A stretch of DNA of 7,363 bases, taken from Planctomycetales bacterium (lineage in GTDB: Bacteria > Planctomycetota > Planctomycetia > Isosphaerales > Isosphaeraceae). Positions 1 to 6,069 of this stretch are shown piece by piece (within the stretch, counting starts at the first letter, position 1; each line of letters begins with the position of its first letter). The notes below the pieces were generated by a model that had not been told where the DNA came from, did no database searches, and saw nothing but the letters and a program-made list of their open reading frames with translations. The translations under genes were made by a program, and so were the position numbers. The stretch is from contig DAIDJI010000269.1 in assembly GCA_027451455.1 (NCBI GenBank), positions 1 to 7,363 on the forward strand, read 5' to 3'.

Positions 1-1
1 C

Positions 2-1222
2 GGCTCGATTGTCGTGACGGGCCTTCGGGACGACGTGGGTCGGGTAACGTCGCTGGTTGTCGAGGGCCGCGACGACACCGACCGGCTCTCCGTGGAGGCG
101 GCCCTTCGCGCCAGCGAGGAGCGATGGCGGACAATGGCCGAGGCCTTGCCCAACCTGCTCTGGACCGATCTTCCCGATGGACAGTGTGACTGGCTGAGCA
201 GCCAGTGGGGGAAATATACCGGCATCCCCGAGCAGGAGTTGCTGGGTCTCCGGTGGCTGGAAGAAGTGATCCACCCCGACGACCGCGACCGCGTGGCCGC
301 CTGCTGGCAGGCCGCCTGCGCCGACCAGGCCGATTATGACCTGGAGTACCGTATCCGCCGCCATGATGGCGAGTACCGGTGGTTCAAAACCCGTGGCGTC
401 CCGATCCGAGATGATCGCGGCAAAATTGTCTACTGGTTTGGCACCTGCACCGATATCGAGGACCAGAAGCGCGCCGAGGCCGCTCTCCAGGAAGCGGATC
501 GCCGCAAGGACGAGTTCCTTGCCACCCTCGCCCACGAGTTGCGTAATCCGCTCGCTCCGATCCGCAACTCCCTTCAAATCCTGCGCATGCCGGACGTCGA
601 TGAATCGATGGTCGACCAGTCGCTCGAGATGATGGAGCGACAGTTGCACCACCTCGTCCGACTGGTCGATGACCTCCTCGACGTCTCCCGGGTGATGCGG
701 GGCAAGATTAACCTCCATACCGAACGAATCGACCTCGCTCGGGTCGTTGCCTACGGTGTCGAGACGGCGCAGCCGCTCATCGACTCGAAGCAGCAGCGGC
801 TCTCGATCGACCTTCCCAAAACGCCGATCGTTCTCGAGGTCGACCCGGTCCGGCTGGCACAGGTGGTTGGCAATCTTTTGACAAACGCCGCCAAATACAC
901 CGGGCCTGGTGGGCGGATCGAGTTATCCGCCTCGCGCGAGGTTGACGAGGCGATTCTCCGAGTCCGAGACACTGGTATCGGGATCGAGCCCGAGATGCTC
1001 TTTCAGATCTTTCGCCTCTTTGTCCAGGCCGATCAAGCAGTAACCCGTTCTCAGGGCGGGCTCGGTATCGGTCTCACCCTGGTCAAGAACCTGGTCGAGC
1101 TTCACGGCGGCAGTGTCGAGGCACGGAGCGAGGGTTTGGGGCATGGCTCGGAGTTCATCGTCCGGCTCCCGCTCGACAAGTTGGCCCCATCATCCAGCTC
1201 CGTCGAAGGATCGATCCGATGA
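2..1222 (+). CDS. PAS-domain sensor histidine kinase (5' end outside window)
   Basis: Soluble two-component sensor kinase that would autophosphorylate on a histidine and pass the phosphate to a response regulator not seen here. Residue numbers count from the GTG at position 14. Residues 1-27 look like the end of a PAS/PAC module (RDDVGRV, then EGRDDTDR). Residues 29-155 form a second PAS domain (SEERWRTM to CTDIEDQKRAE). The HisKA H-box is FLATLAHELRNPL with phospho-acceptor H174. The HATPase domain shows an N-box (NLLTNAAKYT, N287/N291), G1 (DTGIG, 319-323), an F-box (FQIFRLF) and G2 (GGLGIGL). There is no membrane segment and no C-terminal receiver. The frame stays open to the left edge and a PAC tail precedes the GTG at 14, so the real start probably lies upstream. 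Its stop overlaps the next gene's ATG as ATGA, which implies translational coupling to the exporter. The family call is firm; the signal sensed is unknown. Confidence 0.93.
   Translation, partial: GSIVVTGLRDDVGRVTSLVVEGRDDTDRLSVEAALRASEERWRTMAEALPNLLWTDLPDGQCDWLSSQWGKYTGIPEQELLGLRWLEEVIHPDDRDRVAACWQAACADQADYDLEYRIRRHDGEYRWFKTRGVPIRDDRGKIVYWFGTCTDIEDQKRAEAALQEADRRKDEFLATLAHELRNPLAPIRNSLQILRMPDVDESMVDQSLEMMERQLHHLVRLVDDLLDVSRVMRGKINLHTERIDLARVVAYGVETAQPLIDSKQQRLSIDLPKTPIVLEVDPVRLAQVVGNLLTNAAKYTGPGGRIELSASREVDEAILRVRDTGIGIEPEMLFQIFRLFVQADQAVTRSQGGLGIGLTLVKNLVELHGGSVEARSEGLGHGSEFIVRLPLDKLAPSSSSVEGSIR
1205..1210 (+). promoter_or_regulatory. Ribosome binding site of the DevC-like permease
   Basis: GAAGGA lies 8 bases before the ATG at 1219, inside the last codons of the kinase gene. 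It supports the ATG that overlaps the kinase stop as the true start, and it lets the permease be translated by re-initiation or on its own. Confidence 0.6.
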
Positions 1223-2409
1223 TAGCGGTTCCCACGACATCTGACCCGCCTCGCACGGTCCCACTGGCCTGGCGCAACCTGACTGAGAATCGGCTACGAC
1301 TTCTTGCATCAGTGGCTGGAACAGCGTTCGCGGTGACCCTGATGTTCATGGAGCGAGGGTTTCAGCGGTCGCTTCTGGAGAGCATGGTCGGACTAATCCG
1401 CCACCTCGACGGCGATCTGATGATGGTCAGCCGGACACTCTACACGCTCTCTGTCCCCTACGACTTTCCCCGGCGCCGACTGGAGCAGGCACGTTCCTTT
1501 AATGGGGTCGAGGGTGCAGTGCCTGTCTCGATCGAGACCCGTCGGACGTTCTGGAGGAATGTCGAAGATGGACTGCCGCGCCCGATCCGCGTGGTCGCGT
1601 ATCCGCCGGAATCCGATGCGATTGACCTGCCCTCCCTCGTAGACGAGCGTCGGCGATGGAGCCGACCAGGGTTCGCGATGGCCGACCGCCGCTCACGCAC
1701 CGACCGACTCGGGCCGCTGGTGCCAGGGACGGCCTCCGAGCTCTCGGGGAAGTCGATCCGCATCCACTCGAACTTTGATCTGGGCACCGACTATCAGAGC
1801 GACGGCACGCTCGTGATGAGCGAGGCCAGCCTCGCTCGAATCCTTCCCGACCGTCGAGGCTTGACCGAAGCGGACGACCGCGTCACCGTTGGGCTAATTC
1901 GGCTCCGTCCGGGAGTTGACACCGATCTTGTCTGCGATCAGATGCGCGCGGGCCTACCTTCGGACGTGCGCGTCCTGACGAAACGGGGTCTCATCGAACG
2001 GGAGCAGGGCTTCTGGGACCACGTTGCACCGATCGGGACGGTCTTCACAATTGGCGTGGTGATGGGGTTTATTGTCGGGCTTGCCATCTGTTATCAGGTT
2101 CTCTTTTCGGACATCAGCGAGCGGCTTGCCGAGTTCGCCACTCTGAAGGCGATCGGGTATTCGGATCTCCGTCTTTTCCGAATCGTGGTGGCACAGTCGA
2201 TTTACCTGGCACTGCTGGGGTATGGCAGCGGCCTGATCGTAAGTCTTGGGCTGTTCCGTGTGGTCAACGATTCGACAGGATTACCGATGAATCTCGGACC
2301 CGCCGAGGCCGCCGGAATACTGGGGCTGACGGTCCTGATGTGCGTGGTCTCGGGCGCCCTTGCCGCTCGCCGTCTCGCCTCCGCCGATCCGGCCCAGCTC
2401 TTCCAATGA
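1219..2409 (+). CDS. DevC-type ABC transporter permease (FtsX/MacB superfamily)
   Basis: Inner-membrane subunit of an ABC exporter, 396 aa, close to the usual length of DevC proteins. Layout: a short cytoplasmic N-terminus with LAWRNLTENRLRLL (residues 16-29), TM1 at about 28-44, a large extracytoplasmic domain at about 45-271, then TM2 (272-294), TM3 (323-347) and TM4 (364-384). The cytoplasmic segment after TM2, ERLAEFATLKAIGYSDLRLF (301-320), is the typical FtsX/MacB coupling element that contacts the ATPase. The protein ends ADPAQLFQ, a common ending for this family. In cyanobacteria DevBCA exports heterocyst glycolipids together with a HlyD-like DevB protein and an outer-membrane channel. 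The substrate here is unknown and no DevB partner is in the window. The gene overlaps the upstream kinase by 4 bases and its own ATPase follows. Confidence 0.88.
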   Translation: MIAVPTTSDPPRTVPLAWRNLTENRLRLLASVAGTAFAVTLMFMERGFQRSLLESMVGLIRHLDGDLMMVSRTLYTLSVPYDFPRRRLEQARSFNGVEGAVPVSIETRRTFWRNVEDGLPRPIRVVAYPPESDAIDLPSLVDERRRWSRPGFAMADRRSRTDRLGPLVPGTASELSGKSIRIHSNFDLGTDYQSDGTLVMSEASLARILPDRRGLTEADDRVTVGLIRLRPGVDTDLVCDQMRAGLPSDVRVLTKRGLIEREQGFWDHVAPIGTVFTIGVVMGFIVGLAICYQVLFSDISERLAEFATLKAIGYSDLRLFRIVVAQSIYLALLGYGSGLIVSLGLFRVVNDSTGLPMNLGPAEAAGILGLTVLMCVVSGALAARRLASADPAQLFQ

Positions 2410-2435
2410 GCGGAGTGTGCCGGATTCCCCGAGTC

Positions 2436-2441
2436 AGGAAG
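2436..2441 (+). promoter_or_regulatory. Ribosome binding site of the DevA-like ATPase
   Basis: AGGAAG lies 7 bases before the ATG at 2449, within the 39-base gap after the permease stop. It supports this start and a common transcript; I see no terminator in the gap. Confidence 0.5.
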
Positions 2442-2448
2442 CCGATCC

Positions 2449-3615
2449 ATGAGCGACGCGGCCGAATCTTTAGACCAGCGCCCTGAGCCCACGCAGACCA
2501 GCCTGGCCGTCGCCCGGCCGATCGTCAAGGACCTGGCGATCGAGGCCGAGGAGGTCTGCTTCTGGTTTGGCGAGGGAGACACGCGCACTCAGGTACTCTT
2601 TGACAACTCCCTCCAGATCGGCCGAGGTGAAGTCGTCATCATGACGGGCCCGTCGGGCTCCGGGAAAACGACGCTCCTGACGCTGATCGGGGCCCTGCGG
2701 AGAATCCAGCACGGCCGAATCACGGTGATGGGACGCAACGTCGGCTCACTTGGCGAGGCCGAAGCCGTCGCGCTCCGGACGAACATCGGTTTTATCTTCC
2801 AGAGCCACAATCTGTTTACGTCACTAACCGCGCTGGAGAACGTGCGGATGGCGGCCGCTTTGAAGAGAGGGACGGTCCGCGAGATGAGTGACCGATCCGC
2901 AGCGATCCTCGGGCGGCTCGGCCTGGGAGAGCGGCTTGACCACCTTCCCTCGCAGCTTTCGGGCGGGCAGCGTCAACGGGTAGCGATCGCCCGGGCGCTC
3001 GTGAATTCTCCGGGGCTGGTGCTGGCCGACGAACCGACCGCAGCCCTCGACGCCGAATCGGGGAGGGTCGTCCTGGAGCTCCTCCGCCAGCTCGCCGACG
3101 GTGCGGCTCGTACGACTGTTTTAATCGTCACCCATGACCAGCGAGTGATCGACCACGCCGACCGGGTCGTCAACATGATCGGCGGGCGGATCGTCGCCAA
3201 CACGATGACACGGACGGCCGTCCGGATTGCGCGGGCGCTGGCGCAGTCGGAGATCTTGAAGGGACTGACTGAGGCAACGCTTACTCATATCGCCAACGTG
3301 ATGACCGTCGAGAACCGGGGAGCGGGCGAGACGATCGTCCTCGAGGGTGAGCCCGGCGATCGATATTACCTGATCGGATCGGGCGTGGCAGTCGCGAGCA
3401 AGGAAGGTCGCTATCTGGACGAACTGTATTATGGCGAGGGCTTCGGGCGGATCACCTCGTACTTCGGCCGCCCGGTGGAGCAGACGGTTTGTGCCAAGAC
3501 GGAGATGGAGCTTTATGTCCTGAGCGAGCCGGATTTCCGTCGCGTCCTCGAGGCCGATAAGAGCTTCGAGGGCCGGGTCCGATCGCTCCTGATGGCGATG
3601 AACCCAGCCCAGTAA
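2449..3615 (+). CDS. DevA-type ABC transporter ATPase fused to a cyclic-nucleotide-binding-like domain
   Basis: ATP-hydrolysing subunit for the preceding permease, 388 aa. DevA and LolD ATPases are usually about 220-250 aa; the extra length is a second domain. ATPase domain, about residues 31-255: Walker A GPSGSGKT (67-74), Q-loop Q118, signature LSGGQRQR (170-177), Walker B LVLADEP (D194/E195), D-loop AALD (198-201), switch H229. After a short linker, residues 268-380 form a CNB/CAP_ED-type beta-roll (SEILKGLTEATL, GETIVLEGEPGDRYYLI, EMELYVLSEPDFRRVL). In the segment matching the phosphate-binding cassette (332-347, FGRITSYFG then RPVEQTV), the usual Glu aligns with R334 and the usual Arg with V343, so cAMP or cGMP binding in the standard way is doubtful. 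The domain may sense something else or serve as a docking module. The gene ends 33 bases from the convergent thiC. Confidence 0.9.
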   Translation: MSDAAESLDQRPEPTQTSLAVARPIVKDLAIEAEEVCFWFGEGDTRTQVLFDNSLQIGRGEVVIMTGPSGSGKTTLLTLIGALRRIQHGRITVMGRNVGSLGEAEAVALRTNIGFIFQSHNLFTSLTALENVRMAAALKRGTVREMSDRSAAILGRLGLGERLDHLPSQLSGGQRQRVAIARALVNSPGLVLADEPTAALDAESGRVVLELLRQLADGAARTTVLIVTHDQRVIDHADRVVNMIGGRIVANTMTRTAVRIARALAQSEILKGLTEATLTHIANVMTVENRGAGETIVLEGEPGDRYYLIGSGVAVASKEGRYLDELYYGEGFGRITSYFGRPVEQTVCAKTEMELYVLSEPDFRRVLEADKSFEGRVRSLLMAMNPAQ

Positions 3616-3625
3616 ACTTCGTGAT

Positions 3626-3654
3626 AAAAAGCCTCTCTACCTTACCGATCAGGC
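3626..3654 (-). terminator. Weak candidate terminator of thiC
   Basis: Read on the minus strand, GCCT (3654-3651, overlapping the stop codon) can pair with AGGC (3634-3631) and is followed directly by five T's (3630-3626). The stem is only 4 bp, so it is at best a weak intrinsic terminator in the 33-base gap between convergent genes. No clear terminator for the exporter operon is visible on the plus strand. Confidence 0.25.
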
Positions 3655-4977
3655 GGTGGCCTCAAGCTGGACCAGCGCTGCGGTGGCTTCCGCGTGCTTG
3701 CGGATATCCTCCGAAATACGCATGGAGCAGAACTTTGGCCCGCACATGCTGCAGAAGGCCGCCGTCTTGAAGGCTTCCTGGGGCAAGGTCTCGTCGTGCA
3801 TTCGGCGTGCGGTTTCCGGATCGAGCGAGAGCCGGAACTGTTCCTCCCAGTTGAACGAGTATCGAGCCCGGCTGAGGGCGTCGTCGCGGTCACGGGCACC
3901 TGGGCGATGACGGGCGAGGTCCGCGGCGTGCGCCGCGATCTTGTAGGCGATCACACCCTGTCGAACGTCTTCGACCTCAGGAAGCCCGAGATGTTCCTTG
4001 GGCGTCACGTAGCAGAGCATGCTCGCCCCGTGCCAGCCTGCCAGAGCCGCACCGATCGCGGAAGTGATGTGGTCGTAGCCGGGGGCCACGTCGGTGACGA
4101 GCGGGCCAAGGACATAAAACGGGGCCTCATTGCACTCGACCGCCTGCTTCTCCATGTTCATGGCGATCTGGTCCATCGGGACGTGGCCCGGTCCCTCGAC
4201 CATCACCTGGCAGCCGAGGGCCTGGGCGCGCCGGGTCAGTTCGCCGAGCGTGCGCAATTCGGCGAACTGGGCGGCGTCGGAGGCGTCGGCGATACTGCCG
4301 GGGCGGAGGCTGTCCCCCAGGCTGAACGAGACGTCGTATTGACGCATGATCTCGCAGAGTTCGTCGAAATGAGTGTAGAAGGGATTCTCCTGATTATGCG
4401 CGATCATCCACTGCGCCATCAGGGAACCCCCGCGAGAAACGATCCCGGTGAGCCGGTGGGCCGTCAGTGGGATGTATTCGCGGAGGATCCCGGCGTGGAT
4501 TGTCATGTAGTCGACGCCCTGGCGTGCCTGGTGCTCGATCATGTCGAGCATGTTGCGGGGAGTCAGATCCTCGACCCGCTTGACGCCCTGGATCGCCTGA
4601 TAGATCGGGACGGTCCCGACGGGGACCGGACTCGCAGCGAGGATCTCTCGGCGGATGGCGTCGATGTTGCCCCCGGTGGAAAGGTCCATCACCGTGTCGG
4701 CGCCGAGGTCGACGGCCATCTTCAACTTGGCGAGTTCGTTATCAACATTCGAGGTGACCGCCGAGTTGCCGATGTTCGCGTTGATCTTGCACTTCGCCTT
4801 GATGCCGATCGCCATCGGCTGGAGACCCAGCCCGAGGTGGACGGTGTTGGCCGGGATAATCATCCGACCGAGCGCGACCTCGGCTCGAACCAATTCGGGC
4901 TCGAGCTGCTCGCGCCGGGCGACGAACGCCATCTCGTCGGAGACGATCCCCTCACGGGCCATTTCGATCTGCGTCAT
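3649..4977 (-). CDS. thiC: Phosphomethylpyrimidine synthase ThiC (short form)
   Basis: Radical-SAM enzyme that rearranges 5-aminoimidazole ribotide into HMP phosphate, the pyrimidine half of thiamine; cytoplasmic. At 442 aa it contains the catalytic barrel from NTVHLGLGLQPMAIG and KINANIGNSAV through MVEGPGHVPMDQI, GPLVTDVAPGYDHITSAIG and CYVTPKEHLGLP. The 4Fe-4S/SAM motif near the C-terminus is CSMCGPKFC (C409, C412, C417, pattern CX2CX4C). Well-studied bacterial enzymes such as those of E. coli and B. subtilis are roughly 590-630 aa because of an extra N-terminal domain; this one matches the shorter class of about 430 aa. The start is well bounded: an in-frame TGA (4989-4987) lies four codons upstream of the ATG. 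A weak GGGTGA-like ribosome site precedes it. No other thiamine gene is present, and it stands alone between the exporter operon and fliW. Confidence 0.96.
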   Translation of the reverse strand: MTQIEMAREGIVSDEMAFVARREQLEPELVRAEVALGRMIIPANTVHLGLGLQPMAIGIKAKCKINANIGNSAVTSNVDNELAKLKMAVDLGADTVMDLSTGGNIDAIRREILAASPVPVGTVPIYQAIQGVKRVEDLTPRNMLDMIEHQARQGVDYMTIHAGILREYIPLTAHRLTGIVSRGGSLMAQWMIAHNQENPFYTHFDELCEIMRQYDVSFSLGDSLRPGSIADASDAAQFAELRTLGELTRRAQALGCQVMVEGPGHVPMDQIAMNMEKQAVECNEAPFYVLGPLVTDVAPGYDHITSAIGAALAGWHGASMLCYVTPKEHLGLPEVEDVRQGVIAYKIAAHAADLARHRPGARDRDDALSRARYSFNWEEQFRLSLDPETARRMHDETLPQEAFKTAAFCSMCGPKFCSMRISEDIRKHAEATAALVQLEATA

Positions 4978-5000
4978 GATGCCAGTTCACCCTTGGGGAC

Positions 5001-5055
5001 GGATCCGCTTGGGCCGTCGGCGTCCGCACGCGCGGAAGGGCGTCGGCCCCGGATC
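5001..5055 (-). promoter_or_regulatory. Foldable leader just upstream of thiC
   Basis: Three nested pairings can form: GATCC (5002-5006) with GGATC (5051-5055), GGGCCG (5011-5016) with CGGCCC (5044-5049), and TCCGC (5023-5027) with GCGGA (5032-5036) around an ACGC loop. The element ends 24 bases before the thiC start codon. It does not show the conserved TPP-aptamer sequence, so its role in thiC control is speculative; GC-rich DNA gives such folds by chance fairly often. Confidence 0.3.
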
Positions 5056-5226
5056 GCATTCTACGGTTCTACCATCTCGGGCGGCATTCCGTAAGTCGGT
5101 GTCGAGCCCGGAATGACGGCGGGGTGCCACCATGTTGCCTCCGCTACCAACGGAGCGACCGGCGCAGCCATCGCGAGGCGTCCGGCGCTGGGATTTCCGT
5201 GGCCTGGGGGCTGGGCCACTGCGGTG

Positions 5227-5243
5227 ATCGGATCCGATATAAA
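5227..5243 (+). promoter_or_regulatory. Palindrome abutting a TATAAA box, candidate fliW promoter/operator
   Basis: ATCGGATCCGAT (5227-5238) is a perfect 12-bp palindrome. Its last base begins TATAAA (5238-5243), an AT-rich -10-like box in otherwise GC-rich DNA. No good -35 match lies 17 bases upstream, so the promoter would need an activator or another sigma factor. If it is used, transcription would begin near 5250 and give fliW a leader of about 215 bases. Confidence 0.35.
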
Positions 5244-5286
5244 GTGCGTCACGGCGGCTCCCCCGATGTGAAAGAGGAAAGATGAG

Positions 5287-5336
5287 GGCCAGGGAAGGAG
5301 TGGGAGCTGGCCGCCAGGCGGTCCAACTGGACCGCC
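5287..5336 (+). promoter_or_regulatory. Tandem hairpins in the fliW leader, first with GGA-rich loop
   Basis: Hairpin 1 pairs GGCCAG (5287-5292) with CTGGCC (5307-5312) around a 14-base purine loop, GGAAGGAGTGGGAG, with three GGA triplets including an AAGGA. Hairpin 2 pairs GGCGGTCC (5317-5324) with GGACCGCC (5329-5336) around AACT. GGA in a hairpin loop is what CsrA proteins recognise, and csrA lies downstream. Whether this stretch is transcribed depends on the unproven promoter at 5227-5243. Confidence 0.4.
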
Positions 5337-5447
5337 GCCGACCCGGGACAGTCTCGCCACCGCCCCGGAAGGAGCCAGATTCGACGAGGACGGCCGATGC
5401 CGACTCGGCCGGGTGCCGCCCGTTCGGGCGCGGGCCGACCGACCATC

Positions 5448-5454
5448 AAGGAGG
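5448..5454 (+). promoter_or_regulatory. Ribosome binding site that fixes the fliW start
   Basis: AAGGAGG lies 10 bases before the GTG at 5465. It is the best Shine-Dalgarno match in the area and sits exactly where FliW homology begins (VNILTTRFG). The in-frame ATG at 5282 has no properly spaced ribosome site. The AAGGA core is also a possible CsrA contact. Confidence 0.75.
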
Positions 5455-5464
5455 GAACCAGGAA

Positions 5465-5938
5465 GTGAACATCCTTACGACCCGCTTCGGGCTAATCCAG
5501 GCCTGCGAGACGGACGTCATCACGATCCCGGAAGGACTGCTGGGCTTCCACTCGTTCATTCACTATGTCCTTCTGCCCGACCCGGTCGTGATGGGCCTCT
5601 CCTGGTTGCAGAGCCTCACCGCGCCCGAACTCGCCTTCGCGCTGATCGCACCGCCGATGGCCGTGGGTGACTATCGCGTTGAGATCCGGCAGGGGGACCG
5701 CTCCGCTCTCGAACTCGACGACGAGCGATCGGCCATGATCTACGTCATCCTCAACCGGGCGGACGGCGGTGGACTGACCGTTAACTTGCAGGGGCCTCTG
5801 GTCTTCAACCCGGTCCGGCGTCTGGGACGGCAACTGGTCCTCACCAGCAGCCGATACCCGGTCCGGTTCCCCCTCGACGCGGCTCACGCCGCCCCCAACC
5901 TGCTGCCCGGGCCCGCCGCGCTCCGCGCGACCGCCTGA
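5465..5938 (+). CDS. fliW: Flagellar assembly factor FliW
   Basis: FliW binds CsrA and antagonises it. In Bacillus subtilis flagellin (Hag) and CsrA compete for FliW, so flagellin synthesis is matched to its secretion. The protein is 157 aa from the GTG start, within the usual range of about 140-160. Family hallmarks: TRFGLIQACETDVITIPEGLLGF (residues 6-28) carrying the (F/I)PEGLxGF motif, LQSLTAPELAFAL (48-60), MIYVILNR (91-98), NLQGPLVFN (107-115) and RQLVLTSSRYPVR (122-134). The C-terminal 20 or so residues are Ala/Pro-rich and probably disordered. The in-frame ATG at 5282 would add 61 low-complexity residues unlike FliW and is rejected. csrA lies 131 bases downstream, the standard fliW-csrA order. 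No flagellar structural gene is in the window. Confidence 0.93.
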   Translation: MNILTTRFGLIQACETDVITIPEGLLGFHSFIHYVLLPDPVVMGLSWLQSLTAPELAFALIAPPMAVGDYRVEIRQGDRSALELDDERSAMIYVILNRADGGGLTVNLQGPLVFNPVRRLGRQLVLTSSRYPVRFPLDAAHAAPNLLPGPAALRATA

Positions 5939-6016
5939 TCCGGGCCGCCTCTCTTCGTAGTATCCATGACGACGTGACACCCCCAGCTCCGTCGTGGTCA
6001 CCGAGGGCGTGGGCAG

Positions 6017-6036
6017 CGTGATCAGGGATGGTCGCG
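6017..6036 (+). promoter_or_regulatory. Predicted CsrA-binding hairpin in the csrA leader
   Basis: CGTGATC (6017-6023) pairs with GGTCGCG (6030-6036), five Watson-Crick and two G-T pairs, around the hexaloop AGGGAT (6024-6029). The loop plus its closing pair reads CAGGGATG, an exact fit to the CARGGAUG core of the in vitro selected high-affinity CsrA site, with GGA in a hexaloop closed by C-G. It ends 33 bases before the csrA start. The pairing is read by eye and has not been folded computationally. Confidence 0.6.
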
Positions 6037-6049
6037 GGCCGCGCTGGCA

Positions 6050-6060
6050 GGAGGAAGGAG
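6050..6060 (+). promoter_or_regulatory. Ribosome binding site of csrA, overlapping further GGA motifs
   Basis: GGAGGAAGGAG holds three GGA triplets; AAGGAG (6055-6060) lies 9 bases before the ATG at 6070 and is a strong Shine-Dalgarno sequence. CsrA bound here would block ribosome entry, and the hairpin at 6017-6036 lies close enough for one CsrA dimer to bridge the two sites. Confidence 0.65.
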
Positions 6061-6069
6061 CCGTAAACG

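Larger units (their letters stand above)
4978..5464. other. Gene-free divergent region between thiC and fliW
   Basis: A 487-base stretch with no convincing gene. Short frames on either strand have no recognisable product and no well-spaced ribosome site. It must hold the leftward thiC promoter and the rightward fliW promoter. Items seen: a foldable thiC leader (5001-5055), an inverted repeat CATTCCG/CGGAATG (5085-5091 and 5109-5115, 17 bases apart), a palindrome beside a TATAAA box (5227-5243), and two hairpins in the fliW leader (5287-5336). No TPP riboswitch was recognised. Confidence 0.7.

Noticed and set aside
3694..5094. Long open frame (466 codons) on the plus strand opposite thiC.
   Set aside because: It lies fully antisense to a clear ThiC gene, its translation resembles no known family and is rich in Asp, Arg and Gly as expected from a GC-rich shadow frame.
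5240..5269. Flagellar sigma-28 promoter: TAAAG at 5240 and CCCGATGT at 5262.
   Set aside because: The spacing between TAAA and the GCCGATAA-like box is 18 bases instead of about 15 and the second box has three mismatches; too weak to call.
4978..5280. TPP riboswitch upstream of thiC on the minus strand.
   Set aside because: A CCGAGATGG stretch near 5075 recalls the CUGAGA block, but the second conserved block (ACCUGAUC to GCGUAGGGA) is absent. A covariance-model search would settle it.
5061..5360. Minus-strand 99-codon frame between thiC and fliW.
   Set aside because: Pro/Gly-rich composition, no family resemblance, and it crosses the hairpins of the fliW leader; most likely non-coding.
5282..5464. 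ATG at 5282 as the fliW start, adding 61 residues.
   Set aside because: The GAGGA before it is only 3 bases away, the added residues are Arg/Pro/Gly-rich and unlike FliW, and the GTG at 5465 has AAGGAGG at good distance.
5967..6001. Imperfect stem TGACGAC/GTCGT-TCA in the fliW-csrA gap as a terminator.
   Set aside because: It needs a bulge and has no T-run after it, so it would not end transcription between fliW and csrA.
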